A DNA stretch of 64,000 nucleotides, taken from assembly GCF_014905555.1 (NCBI RefSeq), contig NZ_BNGS01000016.1:1-64000 (forward strand), in the 5' to 3' direction. Below the pieces are notes generated by a model, which did no database searches, had not been told where the DNA came from, and worked only from the letters and a program-made list of their open reading frames with translations. The stretch is from Streptomyces sp. Y2F8-2. GTDB taxonomy: Bacteria > Actinomycetota > Actinomycetes > Streptomycetales > Streptomycetaceae. The translations under genes and the position numbers were made by a program. Positions 6,991 to 15,815 of this stretch are shown piece after piece. Every line of letters starts with the position of its first letter. Position 1 is the stretch's first letter.

Positions 6991-9795
6991 CTACGGGGTC
7001 AGGGTCACCCCGGGCGCCATCTCGGCGGTCCCATTGGTGAGCTTTCCGGAGCCGGTGGCGCCTTCGGAGCTGACGAAGCGCAGCTCGTGGTTGGTGCCCC
7101 CCGCGTTGCAGACGGCGAGCAGGAGCGTGGACTGGTTGGCCGCATAGGCGTTCTGGACGAAGGAGGTGATGTCGACGGTGATGTCGCGGCCGTCGATGGC
7201 GTTGCCCTGGTGGGTCCCGCCGCCCTCGGGGATGAGGGTCGAACCGAGGGTGAAGGTGGCCGACTTCGCGACGGAGGAGGTCGTGGCGGTGAAGCTCGGC
7301 CGGTTCTGCCAGGTCATCGTGTTGATCGGGCAGGACGTGCCGCCGCCGGTGCAGGTGGTGTCGCTGACGGGTTGCACGAGCAACTGGTCGGTGTCAGTCG
7401 ACGGGACCGTCGAATAGCGGTGGCCGACGTAGGTGAGGTGGAGCGTCGCCTGGCTGGGTGCCCTGGTGAGGCTGCTGAGGGGGAACTGGATGTAGGAGAG
7501 CTTTCCGTCCCCGGATCCTGTGGTGTACTGCTCGCCCATCAGGCCGGTCCCGGTGTTGCGGGTGATGAGGGTCAGGTCCGTGGAGTTGTTCTTGGTCTGG
7601 TCGCCGGTCCACGCACCCACCCAGGTGTCACCGTTGGTGAGGGCGCCGGCCTTGACGTTCTGGGTCTGGCCGTTCGCGTCCGTGTAGGTGGTGGTCAGCG
7701 TGCCGATCCCGCTCGTCGTCAGCGGGAGCTGGCTGGTGTATTCGACGAGCTGGCCGGCGACGCGGATGTTGTTCAGCGTCGCGTTCGTGGTGCCGTTCAG
7801 CGTGCTGCTCGTGTTCTGCTGCGAGAACCACACGTTGTCGAGCTTGAAGGTGCCGATCGGGGCCCGGGTGTACGTGTACGCGGTGCCCGACCCGTCGGGG
7901 TTGGGGGCGAACCCGTAGGTCGCCTGCTGGTCGGCGGTGATGGTCTGGGTGGATCCGTTGCCGCCGTTGAGCCCGATCGGTCCCTTGGTGAACCGGGAGG
8001 TGTCGATCGAGCTGTTCTTCACCACGATGCTCTGGATGCGCGGGTACGGGTTGGGGCTGTTGTGCGTGAAGATGCCGCCGGCCAACGGCGACACGGAGTT
8101 GAAGTTGTCGAACGTGTAGTTGGTGAGCCGGTATCCGTACGAACTCCATCCGAGCCGGATCGCGTTGCCGGCGGCGACGGACCAGTTCAGCGTGTTGCTG
8201 ACCGAGATGTTCTTCGAGTCCTCGTTGTCCCAGTGGTAGTTGTTGAACCCGAGATCGTCGGCGACGGTGTCGTGGGCGGCTACCGCGTTGACATAGCCCT
8301 GGACGTCGGCCGTGGAGGTGCCGAGCTGGAAGTTGTTCCACACGCCGGAGGCCAGCGGGGTGAATCCGTCGCTGGGGTTGTAGTGGCCGGAGGCGAACGC
8401 GTCGTCGTTGCCGAGGGTGAAGACGCCGTTGGCGGTGATGTCCTGGCCGCTCGCGAAGTCCGTCCCGTCTATCCAGGGCTGGCGGTACGGGGTGAGGGCC
8501 TTGATGTTGTTGAACGTCACGCGGTTGGCGCTGTGGGTCTCGTAGTTCCACTGCTTCGCGTTGCGCTCGTAGGTGTCGTTGAACGTGATGTCCGACGAGT
8601 GCATGACCATGACGCCGCCCTGGTGCTGGCTGCGGTAGGCGTCGTGCAGATCACCGCTGCTGGAGGCGTTGTAGTTCGCCACGCCGTTGCCGTCGAAGAC
8701 GCCGCGGCCGTCGATTTCGATGTTGCTCGAGTTGATGATCCCGATCGCCGGCTCGAACGCCTCCATGTACGCCTGGATGCGGTTCTTCAGCAGGGCCCCT
8801 TCGTCGGTGTAGATCTTCAGCCTGCCGCCCTTGAGCTTGCTGCCGTCCACACCGTTGACCAGGAGACCGGACCACACGTACGTGCCGTTCGGGAAGTAGA
8901 GCGTGTTGAGCGCCGTGGGGTTGGCTTTGATGGTGTCGATGGCGGCCTGCAGGGCGTACGTGACGTCGCCTGCGGCCATCACCCGCACCTTCGGGTACCG
9001 CACATTGACGCTGCTCGCGCTCACCAGGCTCCCGGCCGAGGTTTGCTGACCGGCGGGGATGGCCGTGCCGTTGACGGTCTTGCCGGCCATGGAGCTCGTC
9101 GTCGCGGCGGGAGCCTTCTGAGCCGCGCTGTTCGGGTGCGCCGCGAGGTACTTCGCGGCGAACTCCTGGAAGTTGAGGACACCGGTCTGCAGGTTGACGC
9201 CGGAACCGTCCGAGGCGCTCGTGGTGTTCGGACGCTGCGCCGGATCCTCCAGAGGGTCGTTGACGACCGCCAGGTAGGGCTGTCCCGTGGCGTTGGTCGA
9301 GTCGCCGTTGACCATCACGATCGCCTGGTTCAACCCGGCGGCCGCTGACATCTGGAACGTCAGGGTGTGCTTGTCCGCGCTCACCGAGACGCTGCTGGAG
9401 GGGTAGTAGCGCGCCGGGTAGATGTTCACCGTGTCGATCGTGGTGCTGGGCAGCGTGACCGTGATCGTCGGTGTCCGGGAGTCCGACGCGAAGCGCGCGA
9501 TGTCGAAGTTGTGGCCGTTCTCGGTGTACTGGACAGCCTGGACGGGCGTACCGGCGACCTGCACCTGGTACTTGGTGGACGCCACGTCCGGGGACGTCGT
9601 CGTACCGCCTCCCACTCCCGTCGGTGCGTACGTGTGGACGGTGGTGGCGGCGTGTGCGGGGACGACGCCGGTGAGCATGAGGCTCGCCGCCGTGATGGTG
9701 GCACCGGCAGCGGCCGCGATGAAGCGCTTCACGCGCGAACTGCGTCGCGCCGGGGCCGGGTTCGGGTCGGCGTCGCCGCCGGCCGGTCTGATCAT
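6991..9795 (-). CDS. Secreted GH28/GH49-like parallel beta-helix hydrolase with DNRLRE-like C-terminal domain
   Basis: A 934-residue secreted protein. The signal peptide ends near residue 49 (VVPAHA-AT). The central region has beta-helix hydrolase features: TLYFPNGTYVWSGLLVNG, NIEIDGRGVFDGNG, and GNDDAFASGHYN near residue 460, whose adjacent aspartates sit as in clan GH-N enzymes (polygalacturonases, dextranases). The classic GH28 NTD and RIK signatures are not obvious, so the fit is closer to a GH49-like or divergent GH28 enzyme. From about residue 720 (GDTWVGAWTGDQ) to the end is a DNRLRE-type beta-sandwich common in secreted actinobacterial proteins. The start has GGAGAGG six bases upstream. 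It is the first gene of the minus arm, divergent from the LacI regulator. Substrate unknown; a pectic, galactan or glucan backbone is plausible. Confidence 0.75.
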   Translation of the reverse strand: MIRPAGGDADPNPAPARRSSRVKRFIAAAAGATITAASLMLTGVVPAHAATTVHTYAPTGVGGGTTTSPDVASTKYQVQVAGTPVQAVQYTENGHNFDIARFASDSRTPTITVTLPSTTIDTVNIYPARYYPSSSVSVSADKHTLTFQMSAAAGLNQAIVMVNGDSTNATGQPYLAVVNDPLEDPAQRPNTTSASDGSGVNLQTGVLNFQEFAAKYLAAHPNSAAQKAPAATTSSMAGKTVNGTAIPAGQQTSAGSLVSASSVNVRYPKVRVMAAGDVTYALQAAIDTIKANPTALNTLYFPNGTYVWSGLLVNGVDGSKLKGGRLKIYTDEGALLKNRIQAYMEAFEPAIGIINSSNIEIDGRGVFDGNGVANYNASSSGDLHDAYRSQHQGGVMVMHSSDITFNDTYERNAKQWNYETHSANRVTFNNIKALTPYRQPWIDGTDFASGQDITANGVFTLGNDDAFASGHYNPSDGFTPLASGVWNNFQLGTSTADVQGYVNAVAAHDTVADDLGFNNYHWDNEDSKNISVSNTLNWSVAAGNAIRLGWSSYGYRLTNYTFDNFNSVSPLAGGIFTHNSPNPYPRIQSIVVKNSSIDTSRFTKGPIGLNGGNGSTQTITADQQATYGFAPNPDGSGTAYTYTRAPIGTFKLDNVWFSQQNTSSTLNGTTNATLNNIRVAGQLVEYTSQLPLTTSGIGTLTTTYTDANGQTQNVKAGALTNGDTWVGAWTGDQTKNNSTDLTLITRNTGTGLMGEQYTTGSGDGKLSYIQFPLSSLTRAPSQATLHLTYVGHRYSTVPSTDTDQLLVQPVSDTTCTGGGTSCPINTMTWQNRPSFTATTSSVAKSATFTLGSTLIPEGGGTHQGNAIDGRDITVDITSFVQNAYAANQSTLLLAVCNAGGTNHELRFVSSEGATGSGKLTNGTAEMAPGVTLTP

Positions 9796-10259
9796 GTCTG
9801 CCTCTCCTCAGGACGAGACCTCTCCAGGTCTGTTCAGGCGCTCGCCGCCTGCTGGAGACGGCGCGGAGCATTCGCGATGCTGCGGCCGGACCGCGGCCGG
9901 ACCGCGGCCGTTGGGGGCCGTCGCGGCCGAGAGGACCACCCCGACGCACCGAGCGCGGGAGCGCGAGGTGACATCGAGTGTTGTTGCGCGCGGTGGACCA
10001 GGGGTGACACCGCCACGTTGACCCCGCCACGTTGACCGATCCATAGGATCAGCGTGGCGGGGACGTTACTGTCGCACTTCCGGAACCGTCAATGCTCCGC
10101 GCACTTAAAGTCGCTGAAACAGCCATGACTTGCTCATGACGCCCTCACCGCGCTGCGTAACGGCTGAATCACGGCCACGGTACGAAGCCTTGCCCTCCTG
10201 CGACAGTCGCCCTACGCTGACGCCACTTTCGTGGATCGATAAAAGTTTCGGGAGCCTAC
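9796..10259. promoter_or_regulatory. Divergent promoter region between the two arms of the sugar locus
   Basis: This 464-base spacer must carry promoters for the secreted beta-helix gene (minus) and the LacI regulator (plus). It contains a tandem and inverted repeat at 10010-10062. Near the regulator start there is a second possible operator: CTTTCG at 10226-10231 and AAGTTTCG at 10243-10250 flank the palindrome ATCGAT (10235-10240). No coding frame is convincing. Confidence 0.55.
10010..10062. repeat. Tandem 14-mer plus inverted copy, candidate regulator-binding cluster
   Basis: CCGCCACGTTGACC occurs twice back to back (10010-10023 and 10024-10037). An inverted partial copy, CGTGGCGGGG, follows at 10053-10062. 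The second copy and the inverted one frame GATCC-ATA-GGATC (10038-10050), giving a near-palindrome from 10022 to 10062. Its place between the divergent arms suits an operator or the paired site of a DNA-looping regulator. A stem-loop role is also possible. Confidence 0.55.
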
Positions 10260-11279
10260 GTGGTGACAATGGCGGATGTGGCCGCGAGGGCGGGAGTCAC
10301 GAAGCAGACCGTCTCCAACGTGGTGTCCGGCAAGAAGGTGCGGCCGGAGACCCTGGCGAAGGTGAACAAGGCGATCGCGGAACTCGGCTACAAGCCGAAC
10401 CTGGTGGCGCGCTCACTCCGCACCGGCAGCACGTCGACAGTGGGGCTGTTCGTGCCATCGGTGGCCAACGCGTTCTATTCGGAGGTGGTCGAGGAGGTGG
10501 AGAACCTCCTGGTCGGCCACGGATACAACCTGCTGCTCGCAACGACGCGCGACGATCCCGACTACACCCGGGCCCACCTGGAGAACCTCACCGCGCGCTC
10601 GGTGGACGCACTGCTGGTCGCCGGGGACAACGGCGTCGAACAGCAGCTGCCGATGCTCGCCGCGGCCAACTTCCCGGTCGCGCTGTTCGCCTGGGAGGGC
10701 GACCCGCCGACCACACTCCCGGTGGTGTCCATCGACTACCAGCACGCCGGGTTCCTGGCCGGGTCTCACCTGCGGGATCTCGGCCACCGGAACGTCGCTG
10801 TGGTCGCCGACCTCCCCGCGCACACGCCGCGCGTCGTGGGGTTGCGCCGGGCGTTCGCCCCCGACGAGCTGGACGACCGCAAGGTGTTCGCCTGCACCAG
10901 CGACGACGCCGCCGGCGGCTTCGCCGCGGCCTGCGCGGCGCTGGAGGCGGATCCGGAGCTGACGGCGATCTTCGCCACCCACGACGTCCTGGCCGTCGGT
11001 GCCATAGAAGCGGTGGTCCGGTCCGGGCGGCGGATCCCCGACGACGTCAGCGTCGTCGGCTTCGACGACATCGCCCAAGTCGGGCGGATCCGACCGGCAC
11101 TGACCACGGTCACCTTCCCCAAACGCGAGATGGCCCAGCAGGCCGTCGAACTGCTGCTGCGGGCCGTCGACTCGGGCCGGCCGCCGACCAATGTCGTATC
11201 GCTGCTGCGCCCGACCCTGACCGTCCGGGACAGCAGCGGTCCCGCCCGGCGCGACCGCTTGGCACCTGGCACCGCCTGA
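10260..11279 (+). CDS. LacI-family transcriptional regulator of the sugar locus
   Basis: About 339 residues. The N-terminal helix-turn-helix reads TMADVAARAGVTKQTVSNVV, then a hinge ELGYKPNLVARSLRTG, then a periplasmic-binding-like sugar-sensor domain (VGLFVPSVANAFYSEVVEEV; FDDIAQVGRIRPALTTV near the end). This is a standard-length LacI/GalR member that should repress the locus until an inducing sugar binds. Starts GTG 10260, GTG 10263 and ATG 10269 are in frame; GGGAG at 10250-10254 best serves the GTGs. It sits between the divergent arms and 93 bases before the GH2 gene, so it is the obvious local regulator. The inducer cannot be read from sequence; galactose- or arabinose-containing oligomers are expected from context. 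Confidence 0.9.
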   Translation: MVTMADVAARAGVTKQTVSNVVSGKKVRPETLAKVNKAIAELGYKPNLVARSLRTGSTSTVGLFVPSVANAFYSEVVEEVENLLVGHGYNLLLATTRDDPDYTRAHLENLTARSVDALLVAGDNGVEQQLPMLAAANFPVALFAWEGDPPTTLPVVSIDYQHAGFLAGSHLRDLGHRNVAVVADLPAHTPRVVGLRRAFAPDELDDRKVFACTSDDAAGGFAAACAALEADPELTAIFATHDVLAVGAIEAVVRSGRRIPDDVSVVGFDDIAQVGRIRPALTTVTFPKREMAQQAVELLLRAVDSGRPPTNVVSLLRPTLTVRDSSGPARRDRLAPGTA

Positions 11280-11372
11280 CCTGCCACGGCACACCCTCAT
11301 GAGCCGCCGGCGCAGTCCTTCCATGCCGTTGCCCGCTATGACGGGGCATTTTGAAAGGAAACACCTTTACTG

Positions 11373-14339
11373 ATGAGCGGCCTCGACCCCAACGCCTACG
11401 TCGAAGACCGGTCGCCGGGCACCGGACGGCTTCGGCCGCGCGCCGCGTTCGCTTCCGACCTGCCCACGATCGCGCTCGACGGCGACTGGAGATTCCGACT
11501 GGCGTCGGGGCTGGACGACCTCATCGGGGACTTCGCCGCGCCGGACTTCGACGACACCGCCTGGGACCTGCTCGCCGTGCCGTCCTGCTGGCAGATGACC
11601 GGCCTGCCCGGCGAGCCGCGCTACGGTGCCCCGGCCTACACCAACATCCTGTACCCGTTCCCGGTCGACCCGCCGCGGGTGCCCCGGCAGAACCCGACCG
11701 GCGAGTACCGCCGCGAGTTCGACGTTCCGGACGGGTTCCCGGCATCGGCTGCGGTGCTCCGGTTCGAGGGTGTCGACTCCGCGTTCGCCGTGTGGCTCAA
11801 CGGGATCCGGCTCGGCGACGGCAAGGGCAGCCGGCTGACCACCGAGTTCGACGTCTCCGCCGGTCTGCGGCCCGGCCGGAACGTACTCGCGGTCCGCGTG
11901 CACCAGTGGTCGTCCGGCAGCTACCTGGAAGACCAGGACATGTGGTGGCTGTCCGGGATCTTCCGGTCGGTGTCCGTGGCCGCCCGCGGTGTCGAGGACT
12001 TCTTCGTCCACGCCGCCTACGACCACACGACGGGGCAGGGCACCCTGACCGTCGACGTCACCGCCCCCACCCGGGTGTCCCTGTCCGTGCCCGAGCTCGG
12101 CATATCCGCCGCCGATCCGGCCGGCCCGCACGTGATCGACGGCATCGAGCCCTGGTCGGACGAGCAGCCGCGTCTGTACACGGGGGAACTGGTCTCCGAA
12201 GCCGGCGAGCGGATACCGCTGCGCATCGGCTTCCGCTCCGTGGCCGTCGTGGACGGCGTCCTGACCGTGAACGGCAGGCCGATCTCCCTGCGGGGCGTCA
12301 ACCGCCACGAATGGCATCCGCTGACGGGGCGGACCCTGACCGAGGACACCATGGTGACCGACGTGCTGCTCATGAAGCAGCACAACATCAACGCGGTGCG
12401 CACCAGCCACTACCCGCCCGACCACCGTTTCCTGGACCTGTGCGACGAGCACGGCCTGTGGGTGTTCTGCGAGGGCGACCTCGAGACGCACGGCTTTGAA
12501 CCCGGCGGCTGGCGGCGCAACCCCAGCGACGACCCCGCGTGGCGCGAGGCCTACCTGGACCGGGCCGAGCGGCTGGTGGAGCGCGACAAGAACCACCCCT
12601 CGGTCATCGTCTGGTCGCTGGGCAACGAGTCCGGCACCGGAGCCAACCTGGCCGCCGCAGCCGCGTGGATCCGGCAGCGCGACGACAGCCGCCTGATCCA
12701 TTACGAGGGCGACTTCGCGAGCTGCGCATACGTCGACCTGTACTCCCGCATGTACATCGGTGTGGACGAGCTGGCCGCCGTGGGACGCGGCCAGGAGGCA
12801 CCGACGGCTGATCCGGCCGACGACGCACACCGCCGCGCCCTGCCGGCCGTGCTGTGCGAGTACGGACACGCCATGGGCACCGGCCCCGGCGGGCTGTCCG
12901 AGTACCAGCAGGTCATCGAGGCACATCCGCGCCTGGCCGGTGGATTCATCTGGGAGTGGATCGACCACGGGATCGCCCGGCTCACCGGGCAGGAGGACCC
13001 CCACACGTTCTACGCCTACGGCGGCGACTTCGGCGAGGAGGTCCACGACGGCAATTTCGTCGCCGACGGGCTGCTCTTCCCCGACCGCACGCCGTCGCCG
13101 GGTCTGGTCGAGTACAAGAAGGTCATCGAACCGGTCCGGATCCACATCGACCCGGCGACCCGGCAGATCAGCGTGCACAACCTGCACCACGTCCGCGACA
13201 GCGGCTACCTGGACTTCCGCTGGACCGTCGAGGACGGCGGCGAGCCGGTGGGCTCCGGCGGCCTGACCGTGCCCGCGACCGCTCCGGGCGCGACGACGAC
13301 CGTCGAATGGCCCGCCGAGGTCACCGCCGCGCTCGATGCGGCGCGCAAGAACGACTCCGGCCACGAGGTGTGGCTGACCGTGACCGCGGTGCTCGCCGCC
13401 GACGAGACCTGGGCCGGGGCCGGTCACGAGATCGCCTGGGCCCAGGGGCTGGTCGTGGCTCCGGCCGCCTCACCCGTCCCCTTCACTCCGGCGCCGGCGA
13501 TCGCCCGTGACGGGTACATCGCACTGGGGCCCGCGCGGTTCGACGCCCGCACGGGGGTGCTGATACGGCTCGGCGACCTGGAGCTCGACGGTCCGAGGCT
13601 GGACGTCTGGCGGGCCCCGATCGACAACGACCTGCTCAGCGCCTTCGGCGAGCCGCAGATCGGCGCTTGGCTCGCCGCCGGACTGCACCGGATGCGCCAC
13701 GATGTCCTGGGTGTCGAGCCCGACGCGTCGGGTCTCACGGTCACCGCCCGGCTGGCCGCCGCCGGGTCCTCCTCCGGGCTCGGTGTGGTCTACCGCTGGA
13801 CGGCCTGCGACACACCGGATGCGGGCCAGGCCCGGCTCCGGCTGGAAGCCGTCGTCACCCCCGACGGCCCATGGTCGGTGCCGCTGCCCCGACTGGGGGT
13901 CGCGATGTCGCTGCCCGGCACCGACGCCGAAGTCGAGTGGTTCGGTCCCGGTCCCGGTGAGGCGTACCGCGACTCCCGCGCCGCGGCTCGCGTCGGCCGC
14001 CACCTGTCGACCGTCTCGGCGATGCAGATCCCTCAGGTCCGCCCGCAGGAGAACGGCAACCGCCACCAAGTCCGCCGAGCCAGGATCACCACCCCGGACG
14101 GCACCCTGCTCATCACCGGCGACCCGGTCATCGACCTGACAGTTCGTCCATGGAGCACCGAAGCCCTGGCCGCCGCGGCCCACCAGCACGACCTGGTCCG
14201 CGACGGCAGACTCCATCTGCACCTCGACCACGCCCACCACGGCCTCGGCAGCACGGCCTGCGGCCCGGGCCCGTCGGCACCGCACGTCCTGGCCGCGGTC
14301 ACCACCGCGTTCGGCGTGGAGTTCAGCAGCAGCCGGTAG
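11373..14339 (+). CDS. GH2 beta-galactosidase, cytoplasmic
   Basis: A 988-residue LacZ-type enzyme. It begins with the sugar-binding jelly roll (ALDGDWRFRLASG; YTNILYPFPVDPPRVP), then Ig-like and TIM-barrel domains (GVNRHEWHP; RTSHYPPDHRFLDLCDEHG). The acid/base glutamate is E419 in SLGNESG and the nucleophile is E496 in CEYGHAMG. The C-terminal beta-sandwich ends in the usual AHHGLGSTACGPG element. No signal peptide is present, so it acts inside the cell on imported galactosides. GAAAGGAA lies somewhat far upstream (13 bases) of the ATG. Neighbouring genes make it the galactose-releasing step for imported oligosaccharides. Activity on other beta-linked sugars cannot be excluded, but the Zn/Mg-site pattern and length fit beta-galactosidase. 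Confidence 0.93.
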   Translation: MSGLDPNAYVEDRSPGTGRLRPRAAFASDLPTIALDGDWRFRLASGLDDLIGDFAAPDFDDTAWDLLAVPSCWQMTGLPGEPRYGAPAYTNILYPFPVDPPRVPRQNPTGEYRREFDVPDGFPASAAVLRFEGVDSAFAVWLNGIRLGDGKGSRLTTEFDVSAGLRPGRNVLAVRVHQWSSGSYLEDQDMWWLSGIFRSVSVAARGVEDFFVHAAYDHTTGQGTLTVDVTAPTRVSLSVPELGISAADPAGPHVIDGIEPWSDEQPRLYTGELVSEAGERIPLRIGFRSVAVVDGVLTVNGRPISLRGVNRHEWHPLTGRTLTEDTMVTDVLLMKQHNINAVRTSHYPPDHRFLDLCDEHGLWVFCEGDLETHGFEPGGWRRNPSDDPAWREAYLDRAERLVERDKNHPSVIVWSLGNESGTGANLAAAAAWIRQRDDSRLIHYEGDFASCAYVDLYSRMYIGVDELAAVGRGQEAPTADPADDAHRRALPAVLCEYGHAMGTGPGGLSEYQQVIEAHPRLAGGFIWEWIDHGIARLTGQEDPHTFYAYGGDFGEEVHDGNFVADGLLFPDRTPSPGLVEYKKVIEPVRIHIDPATRQISVHNLHHVRDSGYLDFRWTVEDGGEPVGSGGLTVPATAPGATTTVEWPAEVTAALDAARKNDSGHEVWLTVTAVLAADETWAGAGHEIAWAQGLVVAPAASPVPFTPAPAIARDGYIALGPARFDARTGVLIRLGDLELDGPRLDVWRAPIDNDLLSAFGEPQIGAWLAAGLHRMRHDVLGVEPDASGLTVTARLAAAGSSSGLGVVYRWTACDTPDAGQARLRLEAVVTPDGPWSVPLPRLGVAMSLPGTDAEVEWFGPGPGEAYRDSRAAARVGRHLSTVSAMQIPQVRPQENGNRHQVRRARITTPDGTLLITGDPVIDLTVRPWSTEALAAAAHQHDLVRDGRLHLHLDHAHHGLGSTACGPGPSAPHVLAAVTTAFGVEFSSSR

Positions 14340-14406
14340 ACGGGCCTTGCCCGCCCGCCCACCGGCCATCCATCAAGTCAGCCCCTGTCACAGAAGGTTC
14401 CCTCAC

Positions 14407-15717
14407 ATGGACAGCACCACCATACGCACCCGCAGACTTCTGACGATCACCACCGCGGCGCTCCTCGTGGCCGGCCTCGGCGCGTGCAGCAGCACCAAGA
14501 GCACCTCCGACAACGCGGACAAGAGCCAGGCCGGGCCGGTGAAGATGGAGTTCTGGGGCTGGGCCGGCTACGAGAAGATCGTCGACCAGTGGAACGCCTC
14601 CCACCCGAACATCAAGATCACCTTCAAGAAGATCCCGTCGGGCCCCAAGGGCGGCTACACCCAGATCAGCAACGCACTCACCGCCGGCAAGGGCCCGTGT
14701 CTGGCCCAGATCGAGTACCAGACCATCCCGTCGATGCTCGTGAAGAACTCGGTCATGGACATCACGCAGTACGCGAGCGACGGCATGGACAAGTACGTCC
14801 CGTCGGCCGTCTCCTCCTCCAGCGTCGGCGGCAAGATCTACGGGGTTCCGGTGGACGTCGGCCCGATGGTCCTCTTCTACCGCAAGGACCTGTTCGCCAA
14901 GTACGGCATCACCAAGCCGCCGGCCACCTGGGCCGAGTACAAGGCCGACGCCGAGAAGGTCACCGCCGCCGACCCCGGTGTGAAGTTCGGCCCCATGCTC
15001 GGCGACGCCGGCGGTTTGGCGGCCTTCACCCTGCAGACCGGCCAGTCCTGGTACTCGGCCAAGGGAGACAGCTGGACCGTCAGCATCGACAACCCCGGCA
15101 CCCGCAAGGTCGCCTCCTACTGGCAGGACCTGAAGGACAAGGGGCTGGTGTCGAAGACCGGCAGCGCCTGGGACCCGCAGTTCAACAAGGCCTCGGAAGC
15201 CGGCAAGGTGCTGACGTTCGTCGGCCCGGCCTGGGCCGCCGGCGGTCTGAAGTCGGACCTGAAGGGCGAGGCCGGCAAGTGGAGGGTCGCCCCGATGCCG
15301 ACCTGGGAGGCCGGCGACGGCAAGAGCGCCAGCGGCGGCGGCTCGGCCACCTCGGTGATGACCGGGTGCAAGACGCCCCGCGAAGCAGTGCAGTTCGCCG
15401 ATTTCCTGTCCAGTGACCCGCAGGCCGTGAAGACGGGCATCGAAGGCGGGCTGTACCCGGCGTCGAAGGCCGGTCAGGAAGACCCGTCACTCACGGGGGG
15501 TGACCCGTACTTCGGCGGCCAGAAGGTCGGTGACGTGTACAAGGCCTCCGCCGCGCAGGTGCCCAGCACCTGGACCAACGGCCCGACCTTCCAGCAGGTC
15601 GAGTCGGACTTCACCGGTGCCATCGGTCAGGGCACCCTGCCGGACGCGGTCACCAAGGTCCAGGCCTCGACGGTCGCCGCGATCAAGAAGCTCGGACTGT
15701 CGGTGACCAACGGCTGA
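14407..15717 (+). CDS. Solute-binding lipoprotein of a sugar ABC importer
   Basis: 436 residues. A lipoprotein signal ends at Cys27 (VAGLGAC). The mature protein has the type 1 extracellular sugar-binding fold: MEFWGWAGYEKIVDQWNASH near the start, then ITFKKIPSG, GVPVDVGPMVLFYRKDLF and PPATWAEYKADAEK. It would be lipid-anchored outside the membrane and deliver oligosaccharides to the two permeases that follow. The ATG is preceded by AGAAGG about ten bases away and is placed so that the lipobox follows a short positive N region. A strong stem-loop separates it from the permease genes, consistent with higher expression of the binding protein. Confidence 0.93.
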   Translation: MDSTTIRTRRLLTITTAALLVAGLGACSSTKSTSDNADKSQAGPVKMEFWGWAGYEKIVDQWNASHPNIKITFKKIPSGPKGGYTQISNALTAGKGPCLAQIEYQTIPSMLVKNSVMDITQYASDGMDKYVPSAVSSSSVGGKIYGVPVDVGPMVLFYRKDLFAKYGITKPPATWAEYKADAEKVTAADPGVKFGPMLGDAGGLAAFTLQTGQSWYSAKGDSWTVSIDNPGTRKVASYWQDLKDKGLVSKTGSAWDPQFNKASEAGKVLTFVGPAWAAGGLKSDLKGEAGKWRVAPMPTWEAGDGKSASGGGSATSVMTGCKTPREAVQFADFLSSDPQAVKTGIEGGLYPASKAGQEDPSLTGGDPYFGGQKVGDVYKASAAQVPSTWTNGPTFQQVESDFTGAIGQGTLPDAVTKVQASTVAAIKKLGLSVTNG

Positions 15718-15744
15718 GGCAGCGGGACTTCAGCCCCCGATGGA

Positions 15745-15778
15745 TTCCCGCGGCCGCCAGTGTCCGGCGCCGCGGGAA
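15745..15778 (+). promoter_or_regulatory. Intercistronic stem-loop between binding protein and permeases
   Basis: TTCCCGCGGC at 15745-15754 pairs perfectly with GCCGCGGGAA at 15769-15778 around a 14-base loop. It lies 27 bases after the stop codon of the binding protein and 37 before the permease start. Such structures often stabilise the 5' transcript segment or partly terminate it, giving more binding protein than permease. Confidence 0.65.
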
Positions 15779-15815
15779 CCCGCTCCCTGACGACGAACCG
15801 CCCAGCGAGGTTTCC

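Noticed and set aside
3807..7040. 1077-codon plus-strand frame across GH95
   Set aside because: Gly/Val/Gly-rich translation without family motifs, antisense to a clear GH95 gene.
7087..9348. 753-codon plus-strand frame across the beta-helix hydrolase
   Set aside because: Composition artefact of GC-rich antisense DNA.
11367..13427. Long minus-strand frame across GH2
   Set aside because: Antisense to a gene with both catalytic glutamates; no motifs.
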